This document shows, one piece after another, positions 45,242 to 56,136 of a stretch of 64,000 nt of DNA. The notes under the pieces were generated by a model, which was not told the origin of the DNA, did not search any database, and saw only the letters and a list, made by a program, of their open reading frames with translations. The stretch covers positions 148,930,105 to 148,994,104 of the forward strand of contig NC_061115.1 of NCBI RefSeq assembly GCF_002878395.1, given 5' to 3'. How positions within the stretch are numbered: position 1 is the stretch's first letter; every line of letters begins with the position of its first letter. The DNA comes from Capsicum annuum (taxonomy: Eukaryota; Streptophyta; Magnoliopsida; Solanales; Solanaceae). A program made the position numbers and the translations under genes.

Positions 45242-46326
45242 CTAGGAACAAGACTCCAGAGAAAAGAGGCACGGCAACAAAAACCCCAAGAGGACATCAA
45301 CAACCACAAGTAGCCCTACCCTCAACTTAGAGTCCATCTTCTTGCCTTGCTCATAGGGAGGTGGTACAAATATTAAGAAGCCAAGTAATGGATGATGCAT
45401 GGTAAATAACTCAGATTTAAAGTGAGGTGTGTTTTTGTGTTGCTTATCAAGTGTAAAATAAAGAGTATAGGATTTTTGTTCCTCATCTTCACAGTGTTCC
45501 ACTATTTTAGATGATTCCACAAACAAGATATCATCTAAACATAATGTGGAAAAATGCTTCGAGTGTGGCCCAACAAATCCTACTTTAAAATTTACACTAT
45601 CCTCTACACACTCACTTTTATTCATCTTCTCAACATTTTTACCTTAAATTGGGCTAGAGTCTTCATAAGAGATTGGCTTGGCTTCTTCTTTTGCCTTTAG
45701 CACCATTCCCTCAATATTGGCATCATCCCTCATGGTTGGCTCGGTTGGTTGGGAAATCTCCAAAGGTTGAACAACATCAATCTCATCATCAATATAGGAA
45801 TTTTGCTCTTCATCGTCACACTCTTCCATTATTTTAAATGATTCCACAGATAAGATATCATCTAAAAATAATGTATAATAGTGTTTTAGATGATTGACCT
45901 CGATTTCCATCTCTTCTATCCTTTCTCTTCCCTCGTTAAATGCCTAATGTCTTGACGTATGTCACATACGGTATTAGTCATTGTATCTATACGATCTAAC
46001 ATTAGTTGAAGCATAGCTTCAATGTCACTCTTTCCAGTGCTCCGTTCTTCCTTTTCTTAACCATAAGACCTCTCATACTCATAAGAAGAACTAGAACTTG
46101 GGTTAGCACAATAGGGGGAGGAGGAATTTAAGAAATCACTCTAATGTCCAACTTGACCACCACATAAAGAACAATTATACTCCTGGTAGGATGGAGATGG
46201 TGCACACATCTCTCTCCGGAGAGTATATCTATAGTTATGCCAAAAGTGGTGTCCATCACAATATGGACATGAATTATCCAGATAAGATTTCCAACCATTA
46301 AACTCACATTTATTCCATGATGCCAT
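45242..46326 (-). pseudogene. Unrecognised ORF of element C, about 360 codons, decayed
   Basis: I do not recognise the family. One frame can be followed from MASWNKCEFNGW (46326) to FSLESCS (45242) with three in-frame stops and one frameshift near 45930. In order: two Cys/His motifs, CPYCDGHHFW and CSLCGGQVGH (residues about 20-60), a serine-rich linker, a likely coiled coil (SDIEAMLQLMLDRIDTM, then VCDIRQDIRHL), a glutamate-rich part, two copies of an LDDILxVESxKIxExCxDEEQ module (about 45790-45890 and 45460-45560), and a hydrophobic end (VGLLVVVDVLLGFLLPCLF). The Cys/His motifs resemble gag nucleocapsid knuckles, each lacking one ligand. A gag-like RNA-binding role is an inference from position just after the primer site. 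Confidence 0.6.
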
Positions 46327-46480
46327 AGTAAGAAATAAGAAAAAATAAATAAAATCTACCTAACACACGAAACAAAGGAAATCACAAATAAATATTTACA
46401 AGTTTGAATTCAAGAAAGTAAGCTAAAATTCCAAACTAACTCAATATGCCAAATTGTTCCCCGGCAACGGCGCCATTTTT
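46327..46480 (-). promoter_or_regulatory. Primer-binding site and short leader of element C
   Basis: Minus strand tggcgccgttgccggggaac at 46456-46475, the full tRNA-Asp type site. A leader of about 130 bases separates it from the ATG at 46326. Confidence 0.85.
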
Positions 46481-47716
46481 TATAACGCTCAACTTATACC
46501 TCAAATAAGTGCAAGGCGGTTGTCGTCAATATATTTACCCAACTTCAGAGTTGGGGTCTAATCCACAGGGAATAATGTGAGTGGCGATTAAACTAGTTCA
46601 AACTATAGCTACAAGTTAAATTCAAATAAATAATAAGAAAAGACAAAATAGGGGTTTTTATCAATCAAACAAATTATGACATTTCAACTTATTTTAGAAC
46701 TCAAAACTTAGATTTCAATATTTCGAATCAATGATATAGAGAAACTAGGGTTGTGATCACTATGACTATTAATGTCCATTGAATAATAACTGTTCATTAT
46801 TCTCATAATAGGTGGGAACAACAGATTATCCCTGTCGATGATACTATCTTACTTATCTCTCAACCTCACCAGACAATTTATTATCTAATTCTCTCAAACT
46901 TAGATAATATATCTATTTCCAACTGGATGTTATCTCAGGTAGATTGATCCAGTTACAACATCAATCATTAAACAGAAGGTTGGTAGCTTCCGAGTCCCTG
47001 ATGATAATTGACAACCTCTAGTCTATTTCTCTATTAGAAGCAAATAAAACCTAAGGTATAACCTAATGTTTGCAACCAATAGATTCAAGTTAAAACAACA
47101 TAATTTCAAGATGTTCCCACAATCACTCAAATCCTAATCCAACTATTAAATCAATGAAATAATAAGCATAGATCCCACAACCCTAGTTATGGATTTTAGT
47201 TGCTCATAAGATAGAAAGAGATAACAAAGATTAAATTCATAACTTAAAGCAAGTTAGCTTACAAAACATGAAATTCAAAGTTGTTTCTCCTTCAAGTACA
47301 ATAAGAATTTCCCATAACTAAATCAAAGGATGAAAAATTGAATTCTAAGTTAAGAGAGTAAAAAATAAGTGAACTCCCCTTTAATAAGTTACAAGATGTC
47401 AAAAGTTGCTTCTGAAGTTGTGAATGAAACCCTAAAAGATGCTATTTATACTAAAGCCTATTTAAGGAAATAAAATAACAAAACTTAATAAAATTCTTGA
47501 AATAGGTGATGCTCAAGCTGACGCCGCCTTCAAAATCTGTGTTAGGCTGATGATGTAGCTGACGCCACATCATCGATCTGACGGTGTATCACCAACATCA
47601 TCAGATTTTTTCTTCAAACTCAATTCTCTAGTTTAAGCTGATGCCTTTCGTGATGCCTTATCACCAACGTCGTCAGAACTTCTTCTCAGGCTTCAAGTTT
47701 TTGGTTAAGATTGATT
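46481..47716 (-). repeat. Element C 5' LTR (right copy), truncated
   Basis: Matches the left LTR from its tataacgctcaac end to about ggttaagattgat, then changes to integrase sequence. The outermost 230 or so bases, the start of the LTR in element orientation, are missing, so no target duplication can be found. Confidence 0.8.
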
Positions 47717-48428
47717 CCCTTAGCAAAGTTTGCATAAAATAATAGCAACCATTCCAGTATTGACATATATCTTTTTGAGGTTTTGTATGATAGGCATTGT
47801 TGCTCTCCAGTTGGTTAGTTTGATGTTTCTAACATTAGACCTCAAGGTATAAACTCTCTTTATCAGTTTTTTGATAGATTTTCGGTTATTCAAGATAGAT
47901 TTTGAGAAGCTCAAAGTAGACAGAAGTGTTATGCAAATCATTGAATTCATGCCTTGATATTTAATGTTGGTGATCAAGTCTCTCTTCATGTGTCAAGCAT
48001 GAAAGACGTGATGAGGTTTGTGAAGAGGTGCAAGCTTAGCCCTAGGTATATTGGACCATTTGAGATTCTTTGGACTATTAGGCATATAGCTTATGAGTTA
48101 GCATTACCCCTATGTTCATCCCGTTTTTCAGGTTTTCATGCTTCGGCATCACATTCGGGACAAGTATCATGTCATTTATTAGGATTCAGACTAGTTAGAT
48201 AAGAGGTTGTCTTTTTTGAGGAACCCATCTCTATTCTAGCTAGGATGTTAGACGGTTGTATTCTAGAGATATTTCAGTGGTTAAGGTTCAGTGGAGACAT
48301 CAACCTATAGAAGAGGCTACTTAGAAGACCGAGTATGATATGTGTTGTAGTTATCCTTAGGTATTTTCTAATTCAAGCATTACCTTGCCTTTAGTTAGCA
48401 GACGAACTAGATTCTTAGTGGTGGATGA
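47717..48428 (+). pseudogene. Tekay-like integrase C-terminus and chromovirus-type tail, broken
   Basis: Translation from 47717 reads PLAKFA, a stop, then NNSNHSSIDIYLFEVLYDRH and CCSPVG, the end of the integrase core. Then comes IQDRF.EAQSRQKCYA, FNVGDQVSLHVSSMKDVMRF and KLSPRYIGPFEILW (about 47950-48080), the GPY/F-type C-terminal domain of chromovirus integrase. Frameshifts follow; the stretch to 48360 corresponds to the usual chromodomain region but is too decayed to call. It ends at gtggtggatga, the tract before the 3' LTR at 48429. The plus frame at 47954-48202 is the best-preserved part; the minus frame at 47720-47989 is its shadow. Confidence 0.8.
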
Positions 48429-48689
48429 TGTAATGACTTAATTTTTGGTGATTTTTGTGAATTATTCATTTTTGTATGATTTGACTATTTTACCCCTCTC
48501 TATGGTTGCTTTGTGGTATTTCTAGGGTGTGGGAATGATTGGAATGGATCCCAATTTATTTTGATGTGATTTTATTCGAGTTTGTGGTTTTTGATGGTTA
48601 AAAATGCTTTACAGTTGACTTCAATCAACATTTGTTGTTCTGTGTGTCGGATGGCAAAATGGGTTGTGTTCTGAGATTAAAGCATTGAT
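48429..48689 (+). repeat. Tekay 3' LTR, left part
   Basis: Starts tgtaatgacttaattttt, matching 5500 onward for about 260 bases, then breaks into element D sequence. Compared with the 5' LTR, several hundred bases are missing before the LTR resumes at 56137. Confidence 0.75.
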
Positions 48690-48789
48690 TGACTGCCTTG
48701 AATAGCTTAGATTCTCCTAGTTAAGTGTTGTTTTTGTTTTATTGTGTTTTGTTTCCTGAGGACATGCAAACGTTCTAAGTTGAGGGTGT
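48690..48789 (+). repeat. Copy of element D 3' tail, upstream of D
   Basis: Matches 54590-54700: ttgattgact, ttctcctagttaag, then ctgaggacatgcaaac and the tract aagttgagggtgt. As with element E, the tail of the interior precedes the 5' LTR. Confidence 0.65.
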
Positions 48790-50236
48790 TGATGTGCTAT
48801 AGAATTATACCACTTTCGACACTTAAAACAAGGAAAATATGCTAGTTTTTGAGGTTATTTTGTTAGATATGATATATTTTGGGTGTGTTTTGCAGGAAAT
48901 CATGTTTTGGATGTTAAGTTCATGAAAAAGGTGTTTTTGGATACTTAGCAATTATGGATGTTTGGGATACTTTCTAACTTGTTCGTGATCAAACCATGTG
49001 TGGGAATTGAAGAAGAGCTGAAAAGATGTCTCCCGATACTTGCTAAGTCAACATATGGACCTCATGTAGAAATTTTGGACCGTATGTGGGCAAAGCAAGT
49101 AGCAGCAGTCCAAAATCCTGTGAGTTGACTTGCAGGAAAATTATGTTTTGGCACTTACAGTAGCCACTTATGCCCTCTCCGCTGACTATAAGTTCTACCT
49201 GCTCCCAGGGACAGGGCGCAAGTAGAGACCATAAGTGGCCACCGACCCTATTTTCTTCTATTTCTCTTGGGCTTTGCTATTAGGGTTTCCTTATGTACTA
49301 TATAAATACCCTTTATGTGTTTTTTAATAGCAGTTACACACTCTTGATACTTACAAACATATTTCGATTCCAAGATTAGATTTTGATCTTGGAATTCTCT
49401 TGTATTAACTTCAGTTGATTAAGTCAGTTATGGTTATGGGTTTTCTACTTCTTAATATTATGATTTCATCTATTCTTTCAATCATGAATGTCGCTGATTG
49501 CTTCACAAGCATGAGCAACTAAAAACCAATAGCTAGGGTTATGGAAACCTTGGTGGATTGATGAAGTAGAGGAAGTGCTATTGTTTTCCTGAACCGATAC
49601 CCATGCATGCATTGTATTATCTTCACTTTAATAGTTATTCTAGCAGTTGCAAACATTATGATCCAGCCTAGATTATTCTTACTCCAAAAGAGGAGTAGTG
49701 ACTAGGACAAGATAATGACAATAGTAATTAGGAGTTTAACTGTTAATACACAATACTAGGTTTCATCTACGTAAGATGGTCAGATTTTATTTCATAAGTA
49801 AAAAGTCAAAAGGTAATAGTTAACTGGGATAAAGATAAGGGTTAGTAAAGCAACATCCTGAGACTTAAAAGGTAAAGGGTGAAATCCTTCTGCTCATCCA
49901 AAAGACTATAAAAGTTACATAACTTATCGATTCTGCATGCAAAGTATTGAGTTGGTTCAACATAGCACGATAAGCCTACATAGTTAAGAAGCTAGGGGGA
50001 ACACAATCCTAGTGTTCAAGTACGACTGATTACAACCAAAGTTGATATTCGCTACTAGTTCGATATTAATACTCAAATCTCCCCATTTACTTTTCCAGTT
50101 CCGCCCATTCATTACAACAGCTAAGATCCACGATTCCATGTATTTTCTTGGGATTCAACCCAAACCTTTGTTTGGTTACTATATTTGGTAGCAATCATAT
50201 CATCTTCTGAGAAGAGGTATAGCTTGGACGTTACCA
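48790..50236 (+). repeat. Element D 5' LTR
   Basis: Begins tgatgtgctatag after gttgagggtgt and ends gacgttacca. A GC-richer zone with repeated acttgc/aagt words (49020-49240) precedes the TATA box at 49301-49308. Confidence 0.8.
49301..49308 (+). promoter_or_regulatory. TATA box of D 5' LTR
   Basis: tataaata. The 3' LTR has tataagta at 55223-55230. Confidence 0.65.
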
Positions 50237-50241
50237 AATTT

Positions 50242-50259
50242 TGGCACCATTGGCGGGCA
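50242..50259 (+). promoter_or_regulatory. Primer-binding site of D (tRNA-Asp type, altered)
   Basis: tggcaccattggcgggca. Compared with tggcgccgttgccgggga in element C, several CG positions have changed. Confidence 0.75.
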
Positions 50260-50425
50260 ATATGGTGTTGATTTGAGAATTGCAGCTATTATAGTTTTTA
50301 GGTTTTTCTTTTTATGTTTGTTCTTAGTTAGGAATAACCGATGTATGCCTAGCACTCGGATATGAGGCAATCCTTTACTCCTACTGAATCTGAATCCAGA
50401 AAGGATCTTACAAATACTTAGTAGG

Positions 50426-51860
50426 ATGATGGAATCAAAAAGAGATAATTTTTCTCCCCCTCCTCCTGAAGGAGTTTAGGACATTGTTGATCGACAGACT
50501 AGTAAGATTTTAGCTCAAGCTAAAAATAAGAGGAGGGTAGTAGAAGAATCTTAATGTATAGATCAGGAGGCAGATTTAGCTAAGCAGAGACAGATAGTAG
50601 TTCACCGAGCAGTACTCGATGGAAATTATAATAGAGTCAGAGAAGGCCGACCTCAAGTGATCCCATTATATCAGTATGTTCAACAGTATGAACACCAAGA
50701 AGAAGATCTTGGATATGTTGAGCCGACAGATACTGGAGCCATTATTCCTTCTGTTTTTCCCTTAGATGTCAAGTTTAACATTTCTAGTGCTCTTATTCAA
50801 CTCTTATACTTAAAATATGTGTTTGTGGGGTTGCCTATAGATGACGCAAAGATGCATCTGGAAAAGTTTACTTGGATCTTCACTTTATACACCATTCGAG
50901 GGGTAGATCAGGAGGCACTGAGACTAAGGTTGTTTCCCTTCTCGCTTATTGGAAAAGGATATTTATGGCTAGGGGAACTTCCAAGAGGATCTATCACTAC
51001 ATGGAGAGAGTTATGTAGATAATTTTTTAACAAGTTCTTTCCTCTATCCATGGTATTACATCTCAAGGATGAGATTTATAACTTTAGATAGCTACTGTCA
51101 GAATCTATGCATGAGGCATGGTTCAAGTTCAACAAAAAGCTTAGCATGGTGCCTAACTACCAGATTTCAGGGACAAGCTTGTTAGGGATATTTTATAGAG
51201 CCCTGACTATCAATTCCAGAGCAATGGTAGACATTATCTCTAGAGTATACTTCATAAGATTATGATGGGAGATGGATTCAAGTATTATGGATCAGATCTC
51301 AATAACTAATCGAGGGTAGAAAACTCAGGAGGTTGATAGAGGTTTTGACATTTATGAAATTGCAGCTTTTGGTAAGCGGAGGGTATCTGAGGATACAATA
51401 GCTTAGGAGATTTCACTATTGAGGGTAGATATTAGTGAGTTGGCCAAACAATTTGCAACAATAAAGTCTATAAAGGTTGATACAATAGGGTCATTGGGTG
51501 CAGCTTCTAGGGTAATAAGTTTGAGTTACAGGAGGAGGCAAAGTATGAGTATCATCAGTTGGCGGGTTTTCAAGCCCAAGGTCAAGGGAATTAAGGTCGG
51601 AACTATGATTATAGAGACAAATACATTCCACCTGTCGGACGAGATGCAGAATCAAGAATAGAAGCAATGCTAACTAAACTGATTATGAGTCAAGAAAGCT
51701 AGGAAACTTTTTTTAAAGAACTTAAGGCCGATATTTTAGGATTAACCTAGAAGGTTGAGTCACATTCAACTACCATTAAGTAGTTGGAGTAGCAGTATAG
51801 CTAAATTTTTACCACTTTGGCCCAACGACAGACAGGTGCATGATAATTTAGCAGCCTGAT
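50426..51860 (+). pseudogene. Athila-like gag of element D, broken
   Basis: A single frame runs from MMESKRDNFSPPPPEGV (50426) to about 51660 with scattered stops; the best stretch is 121 codons at 50657-51022. The capsid core is HLEKFTWIFTLYTIRGVDQE, LRLRLFPFSLIGKGYLWLGE and SITTWRELC, then FFNKFFPLS and LKDEIYNF, then ESMHEAWFKFNKKLSM (to about 51140), all typical of Athila/Tat Retrotrans_gag. No CCHC knuckle is visible in the C-terminal part. A frame at 51419-51661 continues the same reading frame. Confidence 0.75.
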
Positions 51861-51949
51861 GATATAAGAGTGGTAGCAGTGATTGATACAGTAGATAATG
51901 ATGTGGTTACAGTAGATGTACCTATTGAGGATAGATTAAGGGTATAAGC

Positions 51950-53520
51950 ATAAGTAGCAGTGATCATAAACTTTGCAAGTGAGGGGATAGATAAATATGA
52001 TAAGATAGCTCAGGTACTACATGGCATAGATTCTTACAAATATGCATCTAAGAAGCTGGATCTTAACTTAAAGAATGTAACTACACCTCTTGAAAAACCA
52101 TCTATTGAAGAGCCACCAGTATTGGAATTAAGGCCCACCCATCACATTTACCGTATGAATTCTTGGGGGTAAATAAAATCTTATCGGTGATCATTGCAGT
52201 AGATTTAGAAGAAGCATAAGTGGAAGCTTTGCCATCAGTATTTAAGAAATTCAAGAGAGCAATTGGGTGGACCATTATAGACATTATGTGGATTCCACTA
52301 GGTTTATACACACACAAAATCTAACTTAAGCTAGATAGTATTCCTAATATTGAGCACAAGAGATGACTGAATCCTCCTATACAAGAGATATTAAAAAAGG
52401 AGATAATCAAATATTGGGATAGTTTTTCCCATTATAAATATCAAGTGGGTGAGCCCGGTGCAATACGTGTCAAAGAAACATGGAATCACAGTGGTTCTAA
52501 TGAAAAGAATAAATTAGTACCAATGAGGTTAGTGACCAGTTGGAGAGAATGCATGGATTATAGAAAGTTGAACAAGTGGACATAAAGTGACCGCTTCCCT
52601 ATGTTGTTCATGGATCAGATGCTGGACAGACTAGCAAGCAAGGGTTGGTATTGTTTTCTTAATAGGTATTTAGGGTATAATCAAATCATGATTGCTCCCG
52701 AAGACCAATAAAAGACTACTTTTACTTGCTCATATAGGACCTTTGTATTCAAGAGGATGTTGTTCAAGTTATGTAATGCGCTTACTAATTTTCATAGATG
52801 TATGATGTTCACATTATCTTTTAAGATGGAAAACACTATCAAAGAATTCATGGATGACTTTTCAGTGGTTGGGGACTTATTCGTTGACTGCTCGCCTATT
52901 CGGCCAGTGCATTTTAGAGATGTAAAGAGTGTAACTTGGTACTAAATTGGGAAAAATGCCACTTTATGGTGAAAGAAGGTATCACTCTAAGGCACAAGAT
53001 CTTTAAACATGGTATTGAGGTGGACAAATCAAAGATTGAGGTGATTGAAAAATTACCACTGCCAGTATCAGGTAGAGGCATAAGGAGATTTTTGGGCATG
53101 TAGGCTTTAAAAGAATCAAGGACTTCTCTAAAATTGCAAATCCTCTGTGCAAAATTTTTGAGAAAGAGGTGAAATTTGTGTTTGATGATGCTTTCGTTAA
53201 GGCTTTCAAATTCTTAAAGGAGTATTTGATTTCGGCGCTCATCATTGTGTCTCCTGACTGGTCTACACATTTTGAGGTAATATGTGATGCAAGCAAAATG
53301 GCCTTGGGAGCTGTTCTAGGCCAATGAAGATAAAAGATATTGCATCTCATCTACTATGCCAACAAAGCTCTAGAACCTACACAAAAAAATTATACAATTA
53401 CCGTATAAGAGCTACTTATGGTGGTTTTCACTTTAGAAATATTTTGATCATATTTGATTTGGTCTAAGGTGACAGTGCACACCATGTAGCCTTGAGATAC
53501 TTGATATTGAACTGTGTGAA
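51950..53520 (+). pseudogene. Athila-like reverse transcriptase and RNase H start, broken
   Basis: It starts with the linker KPSIEEPPVLELRP (near 52105), then across frame changes WTIIDIMWIPLGLYTHKI, KYQVGEPG, RECMDYRKLNKWT, YNQIMIAPEDQ, TTFTCSYRTFVFKRMLFKL and the active site EFMDDFSVVG (FMDDF at 52847-52861). The thumb and connection follow: LNWEKCHFMV, KHGIEVDKSKIEVIEKL and GFKRIKDFSKIANPLCKIF. RNase H begins with VICDASKMALGAVLGQ near 53278 and ends near 53510 (HHVALRYL). The two catalytic Asp of RT are kept but the frame is broken. The minus frames at 53003-53350 and 52914-53099 are shadows. Confidence 0.85.
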
Positions 53521-54700
53521 TGTATATATGTGTAAACATTTGGATCTTGTTATGGCATTAGGTTTAGGGACAGGATAATCACTTGCTAATAATTGCATGA
53601 ACTGAATAAGTAGTAGTTTGTAATATTGACTATACATTATGTGTCTGTTAGATGCTGCTTAGTTCTCTTTATGCCTGTTTAGTCTTGCCTAGGTTGAAGG
53701 ATAGTTAGATGGGACAGGATCATAGGCCATTTTTTATTTTAGTCCACTTTTAGCCTAAAATAGCCTTTCATGTGTGAAATAGTATCCCTTGATCACTGTT
53801 TTGAGCCTTAGCCTATTTCTTTGTTTTCACCTTTCACTTTCCTATTTGTGTTACAGTGTACCTATTTTGGCTTGAGTTTTCCTCGGATATTATACACCTT
53901 AACTCAGGTAAATTGTTTAAGTTGAAGGTGGTTGTCATTGGGGTACATGATTTAAAGTGGGCATGAAAAAGAGAAAAAAAAATAGTAGGGCTGGGTGTGG
54001 TAGCAAAAGAAAAGAAAATAAAAATTTGTGAAAAAGTAAAAACGATAGAATAAAAGACCACATCCAACCTAAATGTGCAGTAAAGAATAAAAAGAGAGAA
54101 ATAAGGGTGCAATAAAAAAATCGACTAATAAGTGGCACCCCAAGGTTAGTGTACTGCCAAGGACTCTTAGTCACTTGATATGTCCATATGTACTATACTA
54201 GCCCCCAAGACTACATTACAAGCCGAGAAAAGTCCTGTAGTGATCCTAACTTGACTATCTGAATGCTAGAGTAAAGAAAATAAGGGCAAGCCTATGGTAT
54301 TTGATGTACATTGATTGAAACTTCTCTTCTCAGTGTGAGTGTCTCGTGACTATCCCTACATTGACATGCATTAGTTCATATGAGTGAGTAGGATATCTTT
54401 GTTGCGAGGGCACATAAGTCATATTGCTAGCTATTTGCTTATTTTGAGTAGTGTAACATGTACTTATGCATGGTTCTCTTTTGCTAATGTAATTCCATAC
54501 CTTGATCCCATTGTGTTACATTGTTGTACTTTATGTTAATAAAGAGTTAGTTTTGAAAAAGTGAGATAGGAGAGGTGTTGTTTCCGATTTTAAAGTGTTG
54601 ATTGACTTTCTTGAATATATTATATTCTCCTAGTTAAGCATCATTTTTTTTGTTGTGTTTCATTCCCTGAGAACATGGAAACTTTATAAGTTAAGGGTGT
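53521..54700 (+). other. 3' non-coding interior of element D
   Basis: Directly follows the cut RNase H, so RNase H end and integrase are deleted. The region 53700-54060 matches element C. The 3' interior box is at 54202-54250, a second block (aagggcaagcctatggtatt) at 54281-54300, and a ctgagaacatgg box precedes the tract taagttaagggtgt. The minus frames at 53834-54174 are A/T-run artefacts. Confidence 0.7.
54202..54250 (+). other. Conserved 3' interior box, element D
   Basis: cccccaagactacattacaa, gccgagaaaagtcctgtag and tgatcctaac, matching C and E in order and spacing. Confidence 0.65.
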
Positions 54701-56136
54701 TGATGTGCACAAGAAATATAGAACATTCGATACTTAAAATGAGGAAAATATGCAAGTTTCTGAGGTTGTGTTGTTAGATATGATACATTTTGGGTAAGTT
54801 TTGTAGGGAATCATGTTTTGGATTCTAAGTTCATGAGAAAAGATGAAAAAGGTGTTTTTAGATACTTATTAGAGCAATTATGGATGTTCAGGATACTTTT
54901 CGGCTTGTCGTGATCAAACCATGTGCAAGAATTGAAAAAGAGCTGAAAAATGACTCCCGACACTTGTGAAGTCAACATATGGACTGCAAGTAGAACTTAT
55001 GGACCACATGTGGGCAAAGCAAGTTCTAGAAGTCCAAAATCCTGAGAGCTAACTTGCAGGAAAATTCTGGCCTAGCACTTGCGGTTGCCACTTGCACCCT
55101 CCCTGCTGACTGCAAGTGCCACTTATGCCCAGGGACAGGGCACAAATAGAGACCATAAGTGGCCACCAATCCTATTTTCTCCTATTTCATTTAGGCTTTG
55201 GTTTTAGGCTTTCCTCATGTACTATAAGTACCCTTTATGTGTTTTTTAGTAGTAGTTACACACTTTTGATACTTACAAATATATTTTGATTCCAAGATTA
55301 GATTTTGATTTTAGGATTATCTTGTATCAACTTTAGTTGATTAATTTAGTTACGGTTGTGGGTTTTCAACTTCTTATTATTGTGTTGATTGCTCCACAAG
55401 CACAAGCAGCTAAAAACCCATAGCTAGGGTTGTGGAAACCCTAGCGGATTGATGAAGTAAGGGAAGTGATATTGTTGTCCTGAATCGATACCTATGTATG
55501 CATTGTATTATCTTCACTTTAATAGTTATTCTAGAAGTTGCAAATGTTAGGATCCTTCCAGAATTATCGCTACTTACTCCAAAAGAGGAGTAGTGACTAG
55601 GAAAAGATAATAACAACTATAATTTGGAGATTAACTGTTGATCCATGCTACTAGGTTTTATCTACGTAAGATGGTTAGATTTCATCTACTAACTAGACAC
55701 TTAAAAGGTAATAATTAAATGGAATCAAGATAAGGGTTAGTAAAGCAACATCCTGAGACTCTATAGGTAAAGGGTGAAATCTTTCTGCTCGTCCAAATAA
55801 CTGTAGAAGGTACATAACTTATCGATTTAGCATACAAGGTATTGGGGTTTTTCAACATCGCATAATAAGCCTACAAAGTTGAGAAGCCAGGGAGAACACA
55901 ATCCTAGTGTTCACTTACGACTGATTACAACCAAAGTTGATATTCGATTTTATTTCGACATTGATACTCAAATTCCCCTATTTACTTTGCCAGTTCTACC
56001 CATTGATTACAACAACTGAGAGCCATGATTCCACATATTCCTTTGGGATTCAACTCCAACCTCCCAATCTTTGTTGGGTTATTATATTTTACAGCGACGA
56101 TATTATCTTTTGAGATGAGGTATAGCTTAAATATCA
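54701..56136 (+). repeat. Element D 3' LTR
   Basis: Begins tgatgtgcacaag, ends near cttaaatatca. Matches the 5' LTR across its length. The minus frame at 55410-55616 is not supported. Confidence 0.8.

Larger units (their letters stand above)
42396..47716 (-). mobile_element. Element C: non-autonomous Athila-related LTR element, minus strand
   Basis: The LTRs are 42396-43905 (3', complete) and 46481-47716 (5', truncated by about 230 bases at its outer end). The minus-strand primer site is 46456-46475. The interior is only about 2.6 kb. It holds one decayed frame of about 360 codons (45242-46326) and a 3' non-coding region that matches element D. No protease, RT or integrase is seen. It cuts into the Tekay integrase gene, whose tail resumes at 47717. 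Confidence 0.8.
48790..56136 (+). mobile_element. Element D: Athila/Tat-like element with gag and RT, broken
   Basis: LTRs 48790-50236 and 54701-56136 (1447 and 1436 bases), primer site tggcaccattggcgggca, gag from 50426 and RT plus the start of RNase H to about 53510. Protease and integrase are not visible. The 3' non-coding region matches element C. It sits in the Tekay 3' LTR; the junctions show a deletion, so no target duplication can be read. Confidence 0.8.

Noticed and set aside
53003..53350. 115-codon minus-strand frame
   Set aside because: Shadow of the Athila RT/RNase H on the plus strand.
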